NCBI RefSeq assembly: GCF_016405855.1
Contig: NZ_JAEFCA010000002.1
Coordinates: 505,031 to 569,030 of the forward strand
From: Flavobacterium sp. IB48
GTDB taxonomy: Bacteria > Bacteroidota > Bacteroidia > Flavobacteriales > Flavobacteriaceae
Length of the DNA: 64,000 bases
Reading direction: 5' to 3'
Shown: positions 44,878-53,901 of the stretch, in pieces
How positions within the stretch are numbered: position 1 is the stretch's first letter
How the letters are laid out: every line of letters begins with the position of its first letter
Notes under the pieces: generated by a model
Database searches by the model: none
Told to the model about the DNA's origin: nothing
Seen by the model: the letters and a program-made list of their open reading frames with translations, nothing else
Position numbers and translations under genes: made by a program

Positions 44878-47160
44878 ATGAAAAACTTAAGAAACAGTAT
44901 TTTTTACGTTGGAGTTATCGGAGGATTTTCTCTTTTAATGTATTGGATTATTTTATTGGGAGTAAAACTAGAAACCGGCCGAAATCTTAAAATTCCAGCC
45001 TCAGATAAAACGCAATGGAGCGAATTTCTTGATTCTCTTATAAAAAACTTACATCATCCGTTAGCGCTTTTACTAGCACAAATTGTTACGATTATCTTTG
45101 TTGCCCGTATTTTTGGATGGATTTGCATTAAAATAAAACAGCCAGCCGTTATTGGAGAAATGATTGCCGGAATTGTAATGGGACCTTCTTTAATCGGAAT
45201 GTATTTTCCTGAATTTTCTGCGGCTTTATTTCCAGCAGAATCTCTTGGAAATCTTCAATTCTTAAGTCAAATTGGCTTAATCCTTTTCATGTATATCGTA
45301 GGAATGGAGATCGATATGAAGATTCTTAGAAACAAAGCCCATGATGCTGTAGTTATAAGCCACGCAAGTATTATTATTCCTTTTGTTTTAGGAATGGGTC
45401 TAGCGTATTTTATATATGACGAGTTTGCCCCCGCAGATGTACAATTTACATCTTTTGGTTTGTTTGCAGGAATCGCGATGAGTATCACTGCTTTTCCGGT
45501 GCTTGCCAGAATTGTGCAAGAACGTGGCATACATAAAACAAAATTAGGGACAATTGTAATTACTTGTGCAGCAGCCGATGATATTACAGCATGGTGTATT
45601 CTAGCAGTTGTAATTGCGATTGTAAAAGCAGGTTCTTTTGGAAGCGCTTTATATACAGTTGTTTTAGCTTTAGGTTATGTTTTTTTAATGATAAAAGTAG
45701 TTCGTCCGTTCCTTAAACGAATTGGAGATCTATACGCTACAAACGAAAAATTAAGCAAACCAATTGTAGCCATTTTCTTTTTGACGCTGGTGGTTTCTTC
45801 TTATTTAACAGAAGTTATAGGAATCCACGCTTTGTTTGGAGCTTTCATTGCAGGTGCTATTATGCCTGAAAACATTAGATTTAGAAATCTCTTTATTGAG
45901 AAAGTTGAAGACGTTGCGCTTGTACTTTTATTGCCTCTATTCTTTGTTTTTACAGGTTTAAGAACCCAAATTGGTTTGTTGAATGAGCCTTATTTATGGA
46001 AAATTGCGGGATTAATTTTTGCAGTAGCCGTTGTGGGTAAATTTGTTAGCAGTATGCTTGCTGCCAAATTTGTGGGTCAAAGCTGGAAAGATAGTTTATC
46101 TATTGGAGCTCTAATGAATACAAGAGGTCTAACAGAATTGGTTGCCTTAAATATTGGTTACGATCTAGGAGTTTTAAGCCCAGAATTGTTTTCTATGTTT
46201 GTAATTATGGCGCTTGCCACAACATTTATGACAGGGCCGACATTAGATTTAATCAATTGGCTTTTTAAATCTAGTAAAGAAGAAAAAGAAGAAGATATTG
46301 CGCTAAAAAATAAGTACCGAATTTTATTGTCTTTTGACAGACCAGAATCTGGAAGAGCGTTACTTAAAGTGGCTGATGGATTAACTAACAAAAGAGCTGA
46401 AAGTTCTGAAATTACGGCAATGCACTTTCTTCCTACCGAAGAACTACATCACTACAACACAGATGTTTATGAAGACGAAAAATTTAAAGGCATTGTAGAA
46501 GAGTCTGTTGCATTAAACAGAAACATTACAACTATGTTTAAAGCTTCTTCTGATATAGACAATGAAATTGTAAATGTTGCCAATAAAAGCAAACATGATT
46601 TATTATTGGTTGGAATTGGACAATCTATTTACCAAGGAAGTTTACTAGGACGAGTGCTTGGATTTACAACCCGAATTATTAATCCTGAAAAGATATTAAA
46701 TACCGTAACTGGAAAGGAAAACATTTTAGAATCTGCACCTTTTGACGATGGAACAAGACAAATTATCGCAAAATCGCATATTCCTGTTGGCGTTTTAATT
46801 GACAAGGATTTAACTGATATCAATACGATTTTCATTCCGCTATTTAACTTAAAAGATTGGGATTCTATTCAGAACTATGTTCAGAAATTCATTCAGAATA
46901 TCAATGCGAGAATTGAAATTCTGGATATTGAAGGCAAAATTATGGCTGATCTGGACACAAAAGAAAAAATTAGGATGATAGAACAAGCGGCTCCAAACCA
47001 AATAACTTTGAGAAAAGAACAATCTATTGAAAAAGATTTTCTAGAACACCAAGATCTTATGCTAATTTCTATTGATGGATGGAAAAATTTGGTAGAGAAT
47101 AAAAGCCCTTGGCTGGCTAATATTCCTTCTACTTTAATTCTTTCTGAAGATAAAAAATAG
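44878..47160 (+). CDS. CPA2 cation:proton antiporter with C-terminal stress-like domain
   Basis: A 760-residue membrane protein. Residues about 55-460 are a CPA2 (Kef/Nap-type) antiporter: IKIKQPAVIGEMIAGIVMGPSL (near 92-113), the ion-site Asp pair in CAAADDITAWC (near 237-247), and FGAFIAGAIMPEN. Residues 480-760 are soluble and contain a universal-stress-like pattern (YRILLSFDRPESGRALLKVA, KSKHDLLLVGIG, IIAKSHIPVGVLID). No RCK/TrkA-N domain is present. It should exchange K+ or Na+ for H+ and sense a cytoplasmic signal through its tail. It is monocistronic with a strong terminator. Confidence 0.9.
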   Translation: MKNLRNSIFYVGVIGGFSLLMYWIILLGVKLETGRNLKIPASDKTQWSEFLDSLIKNLHHPLALLLAQIVTIIFVARIFGWICIKIKQPAVIGEMIAGIVMGPSLIGMYFPEFSAALFPAESLGNLQFLSQIGLILFMYIVGMEIDMKILRNKAHDAVVISHASIIIPFVLGMGLAYFIYDEFAPADVQFTSFGLFAGIAMSITAFPVLARIVQERGIHKTKLGTIVITCAAADDITAWCILAVVIAIVKAGSFGSALYTVVLALGYVFLMIKVVRPFLKRIGDLYATNEKLSKPIVAIFFLTLVVSSYLTEVIGIHALFGAFIAGAIMPENIRFRNLFIEKVEDVALVLLLPLFFVFTGLRTQIGLLNEPYLWKIAGLIFAVAVVGKFVSSMLAAKFVGQSWKDSLSIGALMNTRGLTELVALNIGYDLGVLSPELFSMFVIMALATTFMTGPTLDLINWLFKSSKEEKEEDIALKNKYRILLSFDRPESGRALLKVADGLTNKRAESSEITAMHFLPTEELHHYNTDVYEDEKFKGIVEESVALNRNITTMFKASSDIDNEIVNVANKSKHDLLLVGIGQSIYQGSLLGRVLGFTTRIINPEKILNTVTGKENILESAPFDDGTRQIIAKSHIPVGVLIDKDLTDINTIFIPLFNLKDWDSIQNYVQKFIQNINARIEILDIEGKIMADLDTKEKIRMIEQAAPNQITLRKEQSIEKDFLEHQDLMLISIDGWKNLVENKSPWLANIPSTLILSEDKK

Positions 47161-47185
47161 TGTTTGTTTTTTTGAATTTTATAGT

Positions 47186-47221
47186 AAAAGAACGCCCTCT
47201 AAAACAGGCGTTCTTTTTTTT
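47186..47221 (+). terminator. Terminator of the CPA2 antiporter gene
   Basis: 11-bp stem AAAAGAACGCC / GGCGTTCTTTT, 10-nt loop, T-run. Confidence 0.92.
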
Positions 47222-47325
47222 GATTTAAAAAATATCTTATACTGTTATTTAAATGTCTTTTTGGGTAGCTAAGTAAAAAAATGGAAGGGCTAGTTTTAAA
47301 AATACTAACCCTAAAACCATTTATT

Positions 47326-48573
47326 ATGAAAAAGTTTAAAAAAAACCTAACTCCTTTTTTAGTTTTTATTATTGTTATATTAATTGCCAGCTGCGGCAAT
47401 GAAGAAATTGATGCAGGTCAATTAACAAGCCAAAATGCTAAAATTATTCAGGCTAAAGATTGGTTTGAAAGCTACAAATCAAATTCAGCAACCAGTAAAT
47501 TGGAGGATGACGAAGTTAATAAGGCTTTCAGAAATCTCGACTACTACTGGGAAAATGCCAAAGTAATCAAACTGGGTAACAATGCTAATGGTATCACTGT
47601 ACCCGTTAAAGACAATCCTGAAGACTCTGATTACAAAGGACAGAAAATGTTATATTTGTATGAATCTGACTCAAAATTCCAAGCTCTGATACAAGAGATA
47701 TTTCCAGAATCAAAAGAAGACATTGATGATGAGCAAAAAAAAGAGGGCTTTCAGGATTTAACTTTTTTCAGCGGTTATATCATTACTTGGGACTTGAAAA
47801 AAGGCTTTTTAAAAGGAGCCAAATTAAAAGACGGTCTTGTCATTGCTGATGTAACAAATGTGATAATGTTTCTTGATAAAGATGGCGCGACATCTAAGAT
47901 GATAGAAATGTTTGATGATAGTTCTAATTATGGTTCAGAACGTGATGACACATTACAAAAAGGTGGAGCAATTCAATTAAATAATGTTATTGTAACACAA
48001 AAAACACCCGCTCCAACTCCTAAAGATTTTAGCATTGTAGGTGCATTTGGCGGAGATGTAGGTTCAAATGGAAATTATGGAACCCCTACGGGTGGAGGAA
48101 ATGCTTATGCTGGAGAAAGTGGCAGTACAAATATCGCAACCGCTCCACCTAGTTGTGAGAGTTTTAATTTTATAAAAGTTACCGGACTTTGGCAAGTAGC
48201 GATGGTTAAGAATATTAATTTTAGGGTATTAGGAATAAGTCCAAAAGGTGTTGAAATACTACATGTTGTTAGTTATCCGCAAGCAATTTACTTTGGTACT
48301 CCTACAAATGTAAAGATTGGTAACACAAATATAACAGCAAGGATTGCAGCAAATACCTCGGCACGAATTCTTCAAAAAACTATGCAAGAAGTTGTCGATA
48401 AATATGGTGGTATAGATGTCTCAGACTTGACACTTGATTTATATTTTAGAGAGAGATTAGAAAACAATTATCAACTCTCAATACCAGGAGCGAGAGTCAA
48501 ATTTAATTCAACCGAAAACATACCTGCAACTAACTATAAAACAAACACATGGACTGCAGGAAACTGTAATTAA
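47326..48573 (+). CDS. Lipoprotein with Gly-rich linker and separate C-terminal domain
   Basis: A 415-residue lipoprotein (lipobox LIASC, Cys24). Residues about 30-240 form one domain (AKDWFESYKS, NLDYYWENAKVIKL, GYIITWDLKKGFLKGAKLKD), which I recall from other Flavobacteriia with differing C-terminal parts. A flexible segment (GGDVGSNGNYGTPTGGGNAY, near 260) leads to an unrelated domain (about 285-415) of no recognised family. This two-part layout, with a small acidic protein encoded 12 bp later, resembles surface polymorphic toxins with immunity genes, but that is inference. An in-frame ATG 45 bp upstream gives no signal peptide and was not used. Confidence 0.7.
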   Translation: MKKFKKNLTPFLVFIIVILIASCGNEEIDAGQLTSQNAKIIQAKDWFESYKSNSATSKLEDDEVNKAFRNLDYYWENAKVIKLGNNANGITVPVKDNPEDSDYKGQKMLYLYESDSKFQALIQEIFPESKEDIDDEQKKEGFQDLTFFSGYIITWDLKKGFLKGAKLKDGLVIADVTNVIMFLDKDGATSKMIEMFDDSSNYGSERDDTLQKGGAIQLNNVIVTQKTPAPTPKDFSIVGAFGGDVGSNGNYGTPTGGGNAYAGESGSTNIATAPPSCESFNFIKVTGLWQVAMVKNINFRVLGISPKGVEILHVVSYPQAIYFGTPTNVKIGNTNITARIAANTSARILQKTMQEVVDKYGGIDVSDLTLDLYFRERLENNYQLSIPGARVKFNSTENIPATNYKTNTWTAGNCN

Positions 48574-48585
48574 AATCGATTAATT

Positions 48586-49182
48586 ATGATAGAAGAAGTT
48601 TTAAAAAATTTAGTATATCTTATTTATCCCAAAAATATATGTGCTTATACAGAAAAAGAAAAGTATTTCAGTTGTGAGGAATACAAAAGATTAAATAAAA
48701 TCATAAGTGATTTTGAAATAGGTAATGGAAAGATTTTTAGAAAAGACATTCTCAAAGAATTTGAAGAGGACTATACCTTAAAAGCTTTTCAAGATCTTTC
48801 GTTATTAGACGGTGGCGATAGATGTATGACATTTAACATCACTATTATTGAAAATGGTGAGTTATATACAATTTCACTATTTATGAGCGTCATAATTCCT
48901 TATTATGTTGTCAAAGTGCAAAAGAACATAATTGAATTATGGTTTTCCAAAGAAAGAATTGCTGAATTAGAGGAAGAAAATATGGAAACAAGAAAATTGA
49001 AAGAACTAGTTTTCGAAATTGAAACCATAATCGAGAATAAGTTTCTATACAATAAATTTCCAGACAATTTTATAGATTTTGTTATTAGTGATATTAGTTT
49101 TGAGGATTCAATGTTTGGTCATTTTACTTTGTATAATGCCTTTTTTAATAATGTAACAATTAGAGCGAAAAATGAAAATTAA
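48586..49182 (+). CDS. Hypothetical protein, possible immunity partner
   Basis: A 198-residue acidic, mostly helical protein without signal peptide or membrane helix. No family recognised. It follows the two-domain lipoprotein gene by 12 bp and is more AT-rich than the window average. A role as partner or immunity protein of the lipoprotein C-terminal domain is suggested only by position and composition. Its last codons overlap the next small gene. Confidence 0.6.
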   Translation: MIEEVLKNLVYLIYPKNICAYTEKEKYFSCEEYKRLNKIISDFEIGNGKIFRKDILKEFEEDYTLKAFQDLSLLDGGDRCMTFNITIIENGELYTISLFMSVIIPYYVVKVQKNIIELWFSKERIAELEEENMETRKLKELVFEIETIIENKFLYNKFPDNFIDFVISDISFEDSMFGHFTLYNAFFNNVTIRAKNEN

Positions 49183-49369
49183 TTTTTTAAGTTTTTTTAC
49201 GATTGGTTCTTTACTCCTTATTTTCTTGTACTTTATGGACTACAATTTTAATTTTTGCATTGGTAATACATTTTATATTGTGAGTTATTTTATTCCTATA
49301 TTTTTTCTCTTTTTAATAGGATGTCTTTTTTATTTGGTATTTTTCTTCAAAATGAAGAGCAAGGAATAA
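49172..49369 (+). CDS. Small membrane protein
   Basis: A 65-residue protein with two hydrophobic helices (FFTIGSLLLIFLYFM and FIPIFFLFLIGCLFYLVFF) and a short basic end (KMKSKE). It overlaps the preceding gene by 11 bp, so it is probably translated from the same mRNA. No family recognised. Very AT-rich; could be a membrane-located accessory to the proposed cassette. Confidence 0.45.
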   Translation: MKINFLSFFTIGSLLLIFLYFMDYNFNFCIGNTFYIVSYFIPIFFLFLIGCLFYLVFFFKMKSKE

Positions 49370-49430
49370 TAATCTATAATGATTCTTTTAATAATGGAAA
49401 TACTAAGTAGAAATTATTTATTTTTTACAA

Positions 49431-49667
49431 TTGATTACAGAGAAAAACACTTTTTATAGTAAAGATAGCGTTTCTTTTAGAGGTGCTATTTTGTTTCTAT
49501 TTCATTTGAAACTTACTGGTATTTTCAACCGCAGTGAACTTGGTTTAGAAACAGAACTTGAAAGCAACCCCGAGGTTTTCCTTTTGCTAAATGTAGAAAA
49601 AGAATATCGAGATTACATAACGGCTTACTTAGCAGAATACATAAAAAATACTTACGCTAAAGTTTAA
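49431..49667 (+). pseudogene. Possible gene remnant at the end of the AT-rich patch
   Basis: A 78-codon open stretch that opens with TTG, not ATG. It reads like the C-terminal end of a larger, soluble protein (SVSFRGAILFLFHLKLTGIF, then AYLAEYIKNTYAKV). In another frame, an ATG at 49380 leads to REKHFL and a stop near 49449, so a frameshift or deletion may have cut it off. It overlaps the convergent dehydrogenase-like gene by 11 bp. It could also be a real small gene; family unknown. Confidence 0.35.
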
Positions 49668-50295
49668 GAATTTGATTGAGCTCAAGTTTTGTATTTCCTG
49701 ATGGAAGTGCTTTTGGAGCTTTTACTAATTTTTCTGCTAGAAATGCTGTAGTGATTGGTTTTAGGTTTTTGAAAAGCCCGATGGCGTTAAAGAATTTTAT
49801 CACTTTTATTGAAATTTTTTCTCCTAAACGATCTGTATTTTCGCGAATAAGCGGTCCTGGTCTAAAAATGATGTATTGTGAAAAATTTAGCTCTTGAAGA
49901 TGATCTTCTAACTTTCCTTTCATCATCGAATAAAATACACTGCTTTTGGCTGAAGCTCCATACGAAGAAACCAAAACCAAAGATTGCACTTCATTTTTTC
50001 GTGCAGCAGAAGCGAAATCGGCTGGAATATCATAATCGATTTTCCATTGTTTTTCTTTTGATCCTGCGTCTTTTAAAGTTGTTCCCAAACATGAAAAAAG
50101 AACATCACCCGTAATTAATTCCTGAAACGAATTTACATCTGAAAAATCAACTATATGTTCTGTCAACTTTGAATGTGATTTTCCTGTTGAACGTCTCACA
50201 AAAATTGAAACTTCTGAATAATCAGCACTTTCCAAAAGCAGTTTGACCAATTCTTTTCCCGTTGCGCCTGTTACGCCAATTACCAATGCTTTCAT
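49657..50295 (-). CDS. NAD(P)H-binding SDR-type oxidoreductase
   Basis: A 212-residue atypical short-chain dehydrogenase. The cofactor loop is VIGVTGATGKELVKLLLES (4-22); later come DVLFSCLGTTLKDAGSKE, LVLVSSYGASAKSSVFYSMMKGKLE (with the Ser, Tyr and Lys of the active site) and FRPGPLIRENTDR. It resembles HTATIP2/NmrA-like proteins often labelled NAD(P)H-binding. Physiological substrate unknown. Monocistronic. Confidence 0.85.
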   Translation of the reverse strand: MKALVIGVTGATGKELVKLLLESADYSEVSIFVRRSTGKSHSKLTEHIVDFSDVNSFQELITGDVLFSCLGTTLKDAGSKEKQWKIDYDIPADFASAARKNEVQSLVLVSSYGASAKSSVFYSMMKGKLEDHLQELNFSQYIIFRPGPLIRENTDRLGEKISIKVIKFFNAIGLFKNLKPITTAFLAEKLVKAPKALPSGNTKLELNQILKL

Positions 50296-50333
50296 AATAA
50301 AAGATTTTAAAAGTAAATATACTCATCTTTTTA

Positions 50334-50370
50334 ATTGAAAAAACCTCTTTACAACTAAGCAAAGAGGTTT
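50334..50370 (-). terminator. Terminator of the cobalamin uptake operon
   Basis: Perfect 10-bp stem AAACCTCTTT / AAAGAGGTTT. On the minus strand it is followed by seven T, 20 bp after the last gene of the operon. Confidence 0.88.
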
Positions 50371-50389
50371 TCTTTAAATATTTTAAAAC

Positions 50390-52669
50390 TTATTTTTTAA
50401 TAAATTTATGAGTATAATTGGCTTTATCAGTTACAATATTAACGATGTAAAAACCTTTGGCAAAATTACTTACATCGATTTGATTATTGTTTAATCTGGC
50501 ATTAATAGTTCTTCCTGTCGCATCATAAACAACAGTATCTACGATTTCATCTTCTGTACTGATATTTAGATAATCTGCAACTGGATTTGGATAAATAGAC
50601 AATTGCACTTTCGTAAATTCGTCTCTTCCTAAAGTCGACGTATCAACCAAAATCGATTTTTCAATTACTTTTCCGTTAGAATTAAAACTAATCACAACCG
50701 TGGCAGTTCCTTTTTCCTTAGGAGTTAATATCAATTCTTCATTAGCATTAATTTCTGCCGAAACAATATTTTCATCACTATTAGATTTTATCGCTTTTAC
50801 AATCGCTACTGATAAGTTGTCTTCGTCTGAAACCACCGTTTTTAAATCGATAAGAGTTGTACTAACCGTTGAAAGTTTTGAAGGTAAAATCGAATTTACA
50901 ACTGGCTCTGCATTATCAGGAAATACAGCCATAGATGGAAACCAATAATAGTCGTTCAAAACTTTTGTGTCTATTAATTTTCCAGTATTATCAAAAGTGT
51001 GAATCCAGTTTTTCTGATAATGTGCTCCAAATCCGCTCTCTGTTGTATTTACAATTAAGTTGCCCGAAACTGGATCAATGCGTAATCCTGCACCATACAC
51101 AATTTGCTTGTAAGTTCCTGTTTGCCCAGGAAGTGTCGCAAAATTTTCATTGAATATTTTGGTGTCAATATCAAATCTTACAATTTGAGCTCCTGCAACA
51201 AAACTGCTTACATTATTATTCCAATACAACGCATTTTCTTTATTGCTATAAGTAAAACTTCCTGCGTTCCAAGCTCCCCAAGAACCTAAATATTTAGTCG
51301 TAGGAATGGCATATTCAGTCGTGTCAAAAGTCAGCGGATCAATACTTATCAATTTCTGATTCTGAATTCCCCAAACACTTCCGTCTTTAGCCTGCGCAAC
51401 TGAATGGAACACTCCAGAAATGGTCTTTATTATAGTATTGGTTTTAGGATCAATTACAAAAATTCCGGCATTTTGTTTTACAGCAAAAACATATTGAGAA
51501 GTACGAATCATGTTTCCTATTTGTCCAGCATACTGACTTCCTCCGCCAGTTCCATTGACCAAATTCCCTACTTTCATATTCACAATATCAAAAAGAAAAA
51601 TACCATTAGAAGCACCTATGTAACCTGTTTTCTCATCAACACCAATAAAAGAGCGGCCATCTCCTCCTCCAATATCGTCAAATGCTGCAATTTTTTTCAT
51701 GGTTAAAGCATCAGCAACAACCAACCTTCCGCCAGGCTTATATTGTGTATCTCCTGAATCTTGAGCCTGTTTAGAAACAAAATAAAACTTATCCCCGTAA
51801 ATAGTTCCATATTGTGTAGTCGCTCCAAAAGTATTGTTATCATTCGCTTCGCTGTAAACGCGATAATTAATATTTCCGTTATTATCAATAAAATTTACAG
51901 ATCCGTTTGTGTGTCCATACCAATCTTCATTTACCATAAAATAGCCTTTGGTAAAATCTATTGTTTTAGAATAAGGAGTAACTGGAGTAAAAGTTGCAGC
52001 AATATCAAACATTTCCATATTGGGATTAAAATTCCAAACATCCCAAGAACCGTTTTGCAATTCACGAGTAGAAGCTCCTACACCAGAATAGCCATAATCA
52101 CTTTCTGTCGAATCTTTAACCCAATACGACCAATATCCTGTATACCATCCTGACTGCCAATGATCATCTGGATCGATGCCTGTATAAGAATCAAAATCAT
52201 ATTCTGTAGTATTTACTATACCGTCAAAAGGATACAAAGGATAAGTTTTATTTCCATCCTTATAAAGTCCGTTTGTTCCCGTTCCATTCAAATCGAAGCC
52301 AAATCCTGCAATTGCAGATCCGAATTGTGTTCCTTGATAAAGCAATGTAAAGAAACGGGGATCAGCCTTTGCAATAGCTTTAATCATGTCTTCTCCAGTT
52401 GCAGTTCCATCCCATTTAAAACCCCAAACCAAAGCATCAGAAGTTTTGCCATCGTTCCATTGCACAACAAATGCCGCTTGATTAGCGCCTGTTCCTACCC
52501 AAAATTGGATATCGTCAAAAGTGGTGGCATTGGCGCTTTTTGCTGTTACTTTTTTTTGCGCAACTGTTTTTAATTTAGCATCATTTCTAGGAACGCCTTG
52601 TACTGTTATTTGCGCATTGGTTATAAATGCAAAAAATAACAAGATTATTATAAAGTAGTTTTTCTTCAT
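50390..52669 (-). CDS. Type IX-secreted DUF5074-like protein of the cobalamin operon
   Basis: A 759-residue secreted protein. Signal peptide 1-19 (FITNA); an N-terminal domain (about 40-240, DDIQFWVGTGANQAAFVVQW ... DALVWGFKWDG); a YncE-like propeller (about 240-600: KGYFMVNEDWYGHTNGSVNF, GRLVVADALTMKKIAAFDDI, GIFVIDPKTNTIIKTI); a small Ig-like part; and a type A sorting domain (LSIYPNPVADYLNIS ... KGFYIVNIV, ending KFIKK). It should cross the outer membrane by type IX secretion and be attached or released. Last gene of the btuB operon, so a role in capturing cobalamin outside the cell is inferred. Confidence 0.82.
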   Translation of the reverse strand: MKKNYFIIILLFFAFITNAQITVQGVPRNDAKLKTVAQKKVTAKSANATTFDDIQFWVGTGANQAAFVVQWNDGKTSDALVWGFKWDGTATGEDMIKAIAKADPRFFTLLYQGTQFGSAIAGFGFDLNGTGTNGLYKDGNKTYPLYPFDGIVNTTEYDFDSYTGIDPDDHWQSGWYTGYWSYWVKDSTESDYGYSGVGASTRELQNGSWDVWNFNPNMEMFDIAATFTPVTPYSKTIDFTKGYFMVNEDWYGHTNGSVNFIDNNGNINYRVYSEANDNNTFGATTQYGTIYGDKFYFVSKQAQDSGDTQYKPGGRLVVADALTMKKIAAFDDIGGGDGRSFIGVDEKTGYIGASNGIFLFDIVNMKVGNLVNGTGGGSQYAGQIGNMIRTSQYVFAVKQNAGIFVIDPKTNTIIKTISGVFHSVAQAKDGSVWGIQNQKLISIDPLTFDTTEYAIPTTKYLGSWGAWNAGSFTYSNKENALYWNNNVSSFVAGAQIVRFDIDTKIFNENFATLPGQTGTYKQIVYGAGLRIDPVSGNLIVNTTESGFGAHYQKNWIHTFDNTGKLIDTKVLNDYYWFPSMAVFPDNAEPVVNSILPSKLSTVSTTLIDLKTVVSDEDNLSVAIVKAIKSNSDENIVSAEINANEELILTPKEKGTATVVISFNSNGKVIEKSILVDTSTLGRDEFTKVQLSIYPNPVADYLNISTEDEIVDTVVYDATGRTINARLNNNQIDVSNFAKGFYIVNIVTDKANYTHKFIKK

Positions 52670-52694
52670 AATTTATTGGTTTTAAAATATAGTG

Positions 52695-53891
52695 TTAGTT
52701 AAGATGTAAGTCGTAAGCTCCCGAAACTTCTGTAGAAACTTCTCCAAGCCAACCCGCTTCCTGATTAATTGCTGTATAGACTTTTACAAAATCAATTCCT
52801 GGAAGTTTGACATATTTTCCGTTTTTATCTACCGCCCAAGAAATATCAATATTAGATGCTTCGTCATTATTTGGTGCATTATCTGCATATCCAAATTCAA
52901 ACGATTTGCCAACCCAATACGAGCCTTCGCCACTCTGATCATAGAAATTGTCTGCTATTTTAGTTCCTTTTAAAGTATAAGAAGCATCTGTAATCCAAAG
53001 CGGATAATAACTTTGATCGTGAAATACATTTTGAACTTTATATCCAGATTTCCCTTCATTGTCCTGCCATTTAATGTATTCTGTATCAAATTGCCAAAAC
53101 TCAGTTCCAGTAACTGGCGATTTAGCAGCATCTGGCTTAAAATAAGTGATCTCGTAATTTTTTATTGTCGTATTTTTAAAGTACTCGCTTCCTGCAATTT
53201 CGTACCATTCATCATCATCTGGTTTTCCATTTTTATTTTTGTCATAAGCGACCATAATAATTCCAGGTTCGCAAGATCCCGAGCGTGCTTCGTTGGCTTC
53301 ATTTCCCCAAAAAGCATTTCCTAAAATCTTGAAATCACGGCCATCCATATTGGGAATCGTATGATCGAAACCAAAAACTACATAACCGCCAAAACCTCCC
53401 AGTGAAACCAATGAAGTATTCGAACCTACAATTGCTTTTTTCGCAGCTGCAATCATATTGGCTTGAGTATTTCCTGATGTATATTCTGGAATTCCGTTTG
53501 TGAACTGGCCAACTGCGGGACGAAAATCAAGGACATTAAAAATATATTTGCTATAAGTTCCCGTTTCTTTTACTACATTAATAGAAGAAGTATAGACTTT
53601 TACTTCTCCACTAATCTCTACTTTTAAAGTCAGCGGATAATTTTTCTGGAACGGACTAATAAAATCCAAATCTGTGTTTTCTGAAATAATCGAATCTTTA
53701 ATACTCCAAGTCAGTTTTGCTCCGCTTGGTAGCGCTGTTGCAATATTTAACACTTTAAAACGATCAATTGTGTAGGATTCTTTGAGGACTTCGGCGGGAA
53801 GCAAATCTTCCTCTCGGTCGTCTTTATCGCAGGCCACAAATCCCAAAAAGAGAATTGAAAATAGAGCGATTTTAAAAAGGTTTCTGTTCAT
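52695..53891 (-). CDS. Surface lipoprotein of the cobalamin operon
   Basis: A 398-residue lipoprotein (lipobox GFVAC, Cys21). The residues after Cys (DKDDREED) are acidic with a Lys, like the surface-export signal known from related bacteria. The body begins with an Ig-like region (30-105) and then a beta-rich domain (SLVSLGGFGGYVVFGFDHTI, KILGNAFWGNEANEARSGSC, VAYDKNKNGKPDDDEWYEIA); DKNKNGKPDDDE could bind Ca2+. No named family, though similar proteins are annotated as cell surface proteins. The 10-bp and 25-bp gaps place it in the operon between BtuG-like and type IX genes. BtuH-like cobalamin binding is a guess. Confidence 0.72.
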   Translation of the reverse strand: MNRNLFKIALFSILFLGFVACDKDDREEDLLPAEVLKESYTIDRFKVLNIATALPSGAKLTWSIKDSIISENTDLDFISPFQKNYPLTLKVEISGEVKVYTSSINVVKETGTYSKYIFNVLDFRPAVGQFTNGIPEYTSGNTQANMIAAAKKAIVGSNTSLVSLGGFGGYVVFGFDHTIPNMDGRDFKILGNAFWGNEANEARSGSCEPGIIMVAYDKNKNGKPDDDEWYEIAGSEYFKNTTIKNYEITYFKPDAAKSPVTGTEFWQFDTEYIKWQDNEGKSGYKVQNVFHDQSYYPLWITDASYTLKGTKIADNFYDQSGEGSYWVGKSFEFGYADNAPNNDEASNIDISWAVDKNGKYVKLPGIDFVKVYTAINQEAGWLGEVSTEVSGAYDLHLN

Positions 53892-53901
53892 TTTTTTATA
53901 T

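Noticed and set aside
51761..52573. Plus-strand frames rich in Ile, Ser and Cys opposite the type IX-secreted protein gene
   Set aside because: They are antisense shadows; the minus strand encodes recognisable domains and a sorting signal over the same range.
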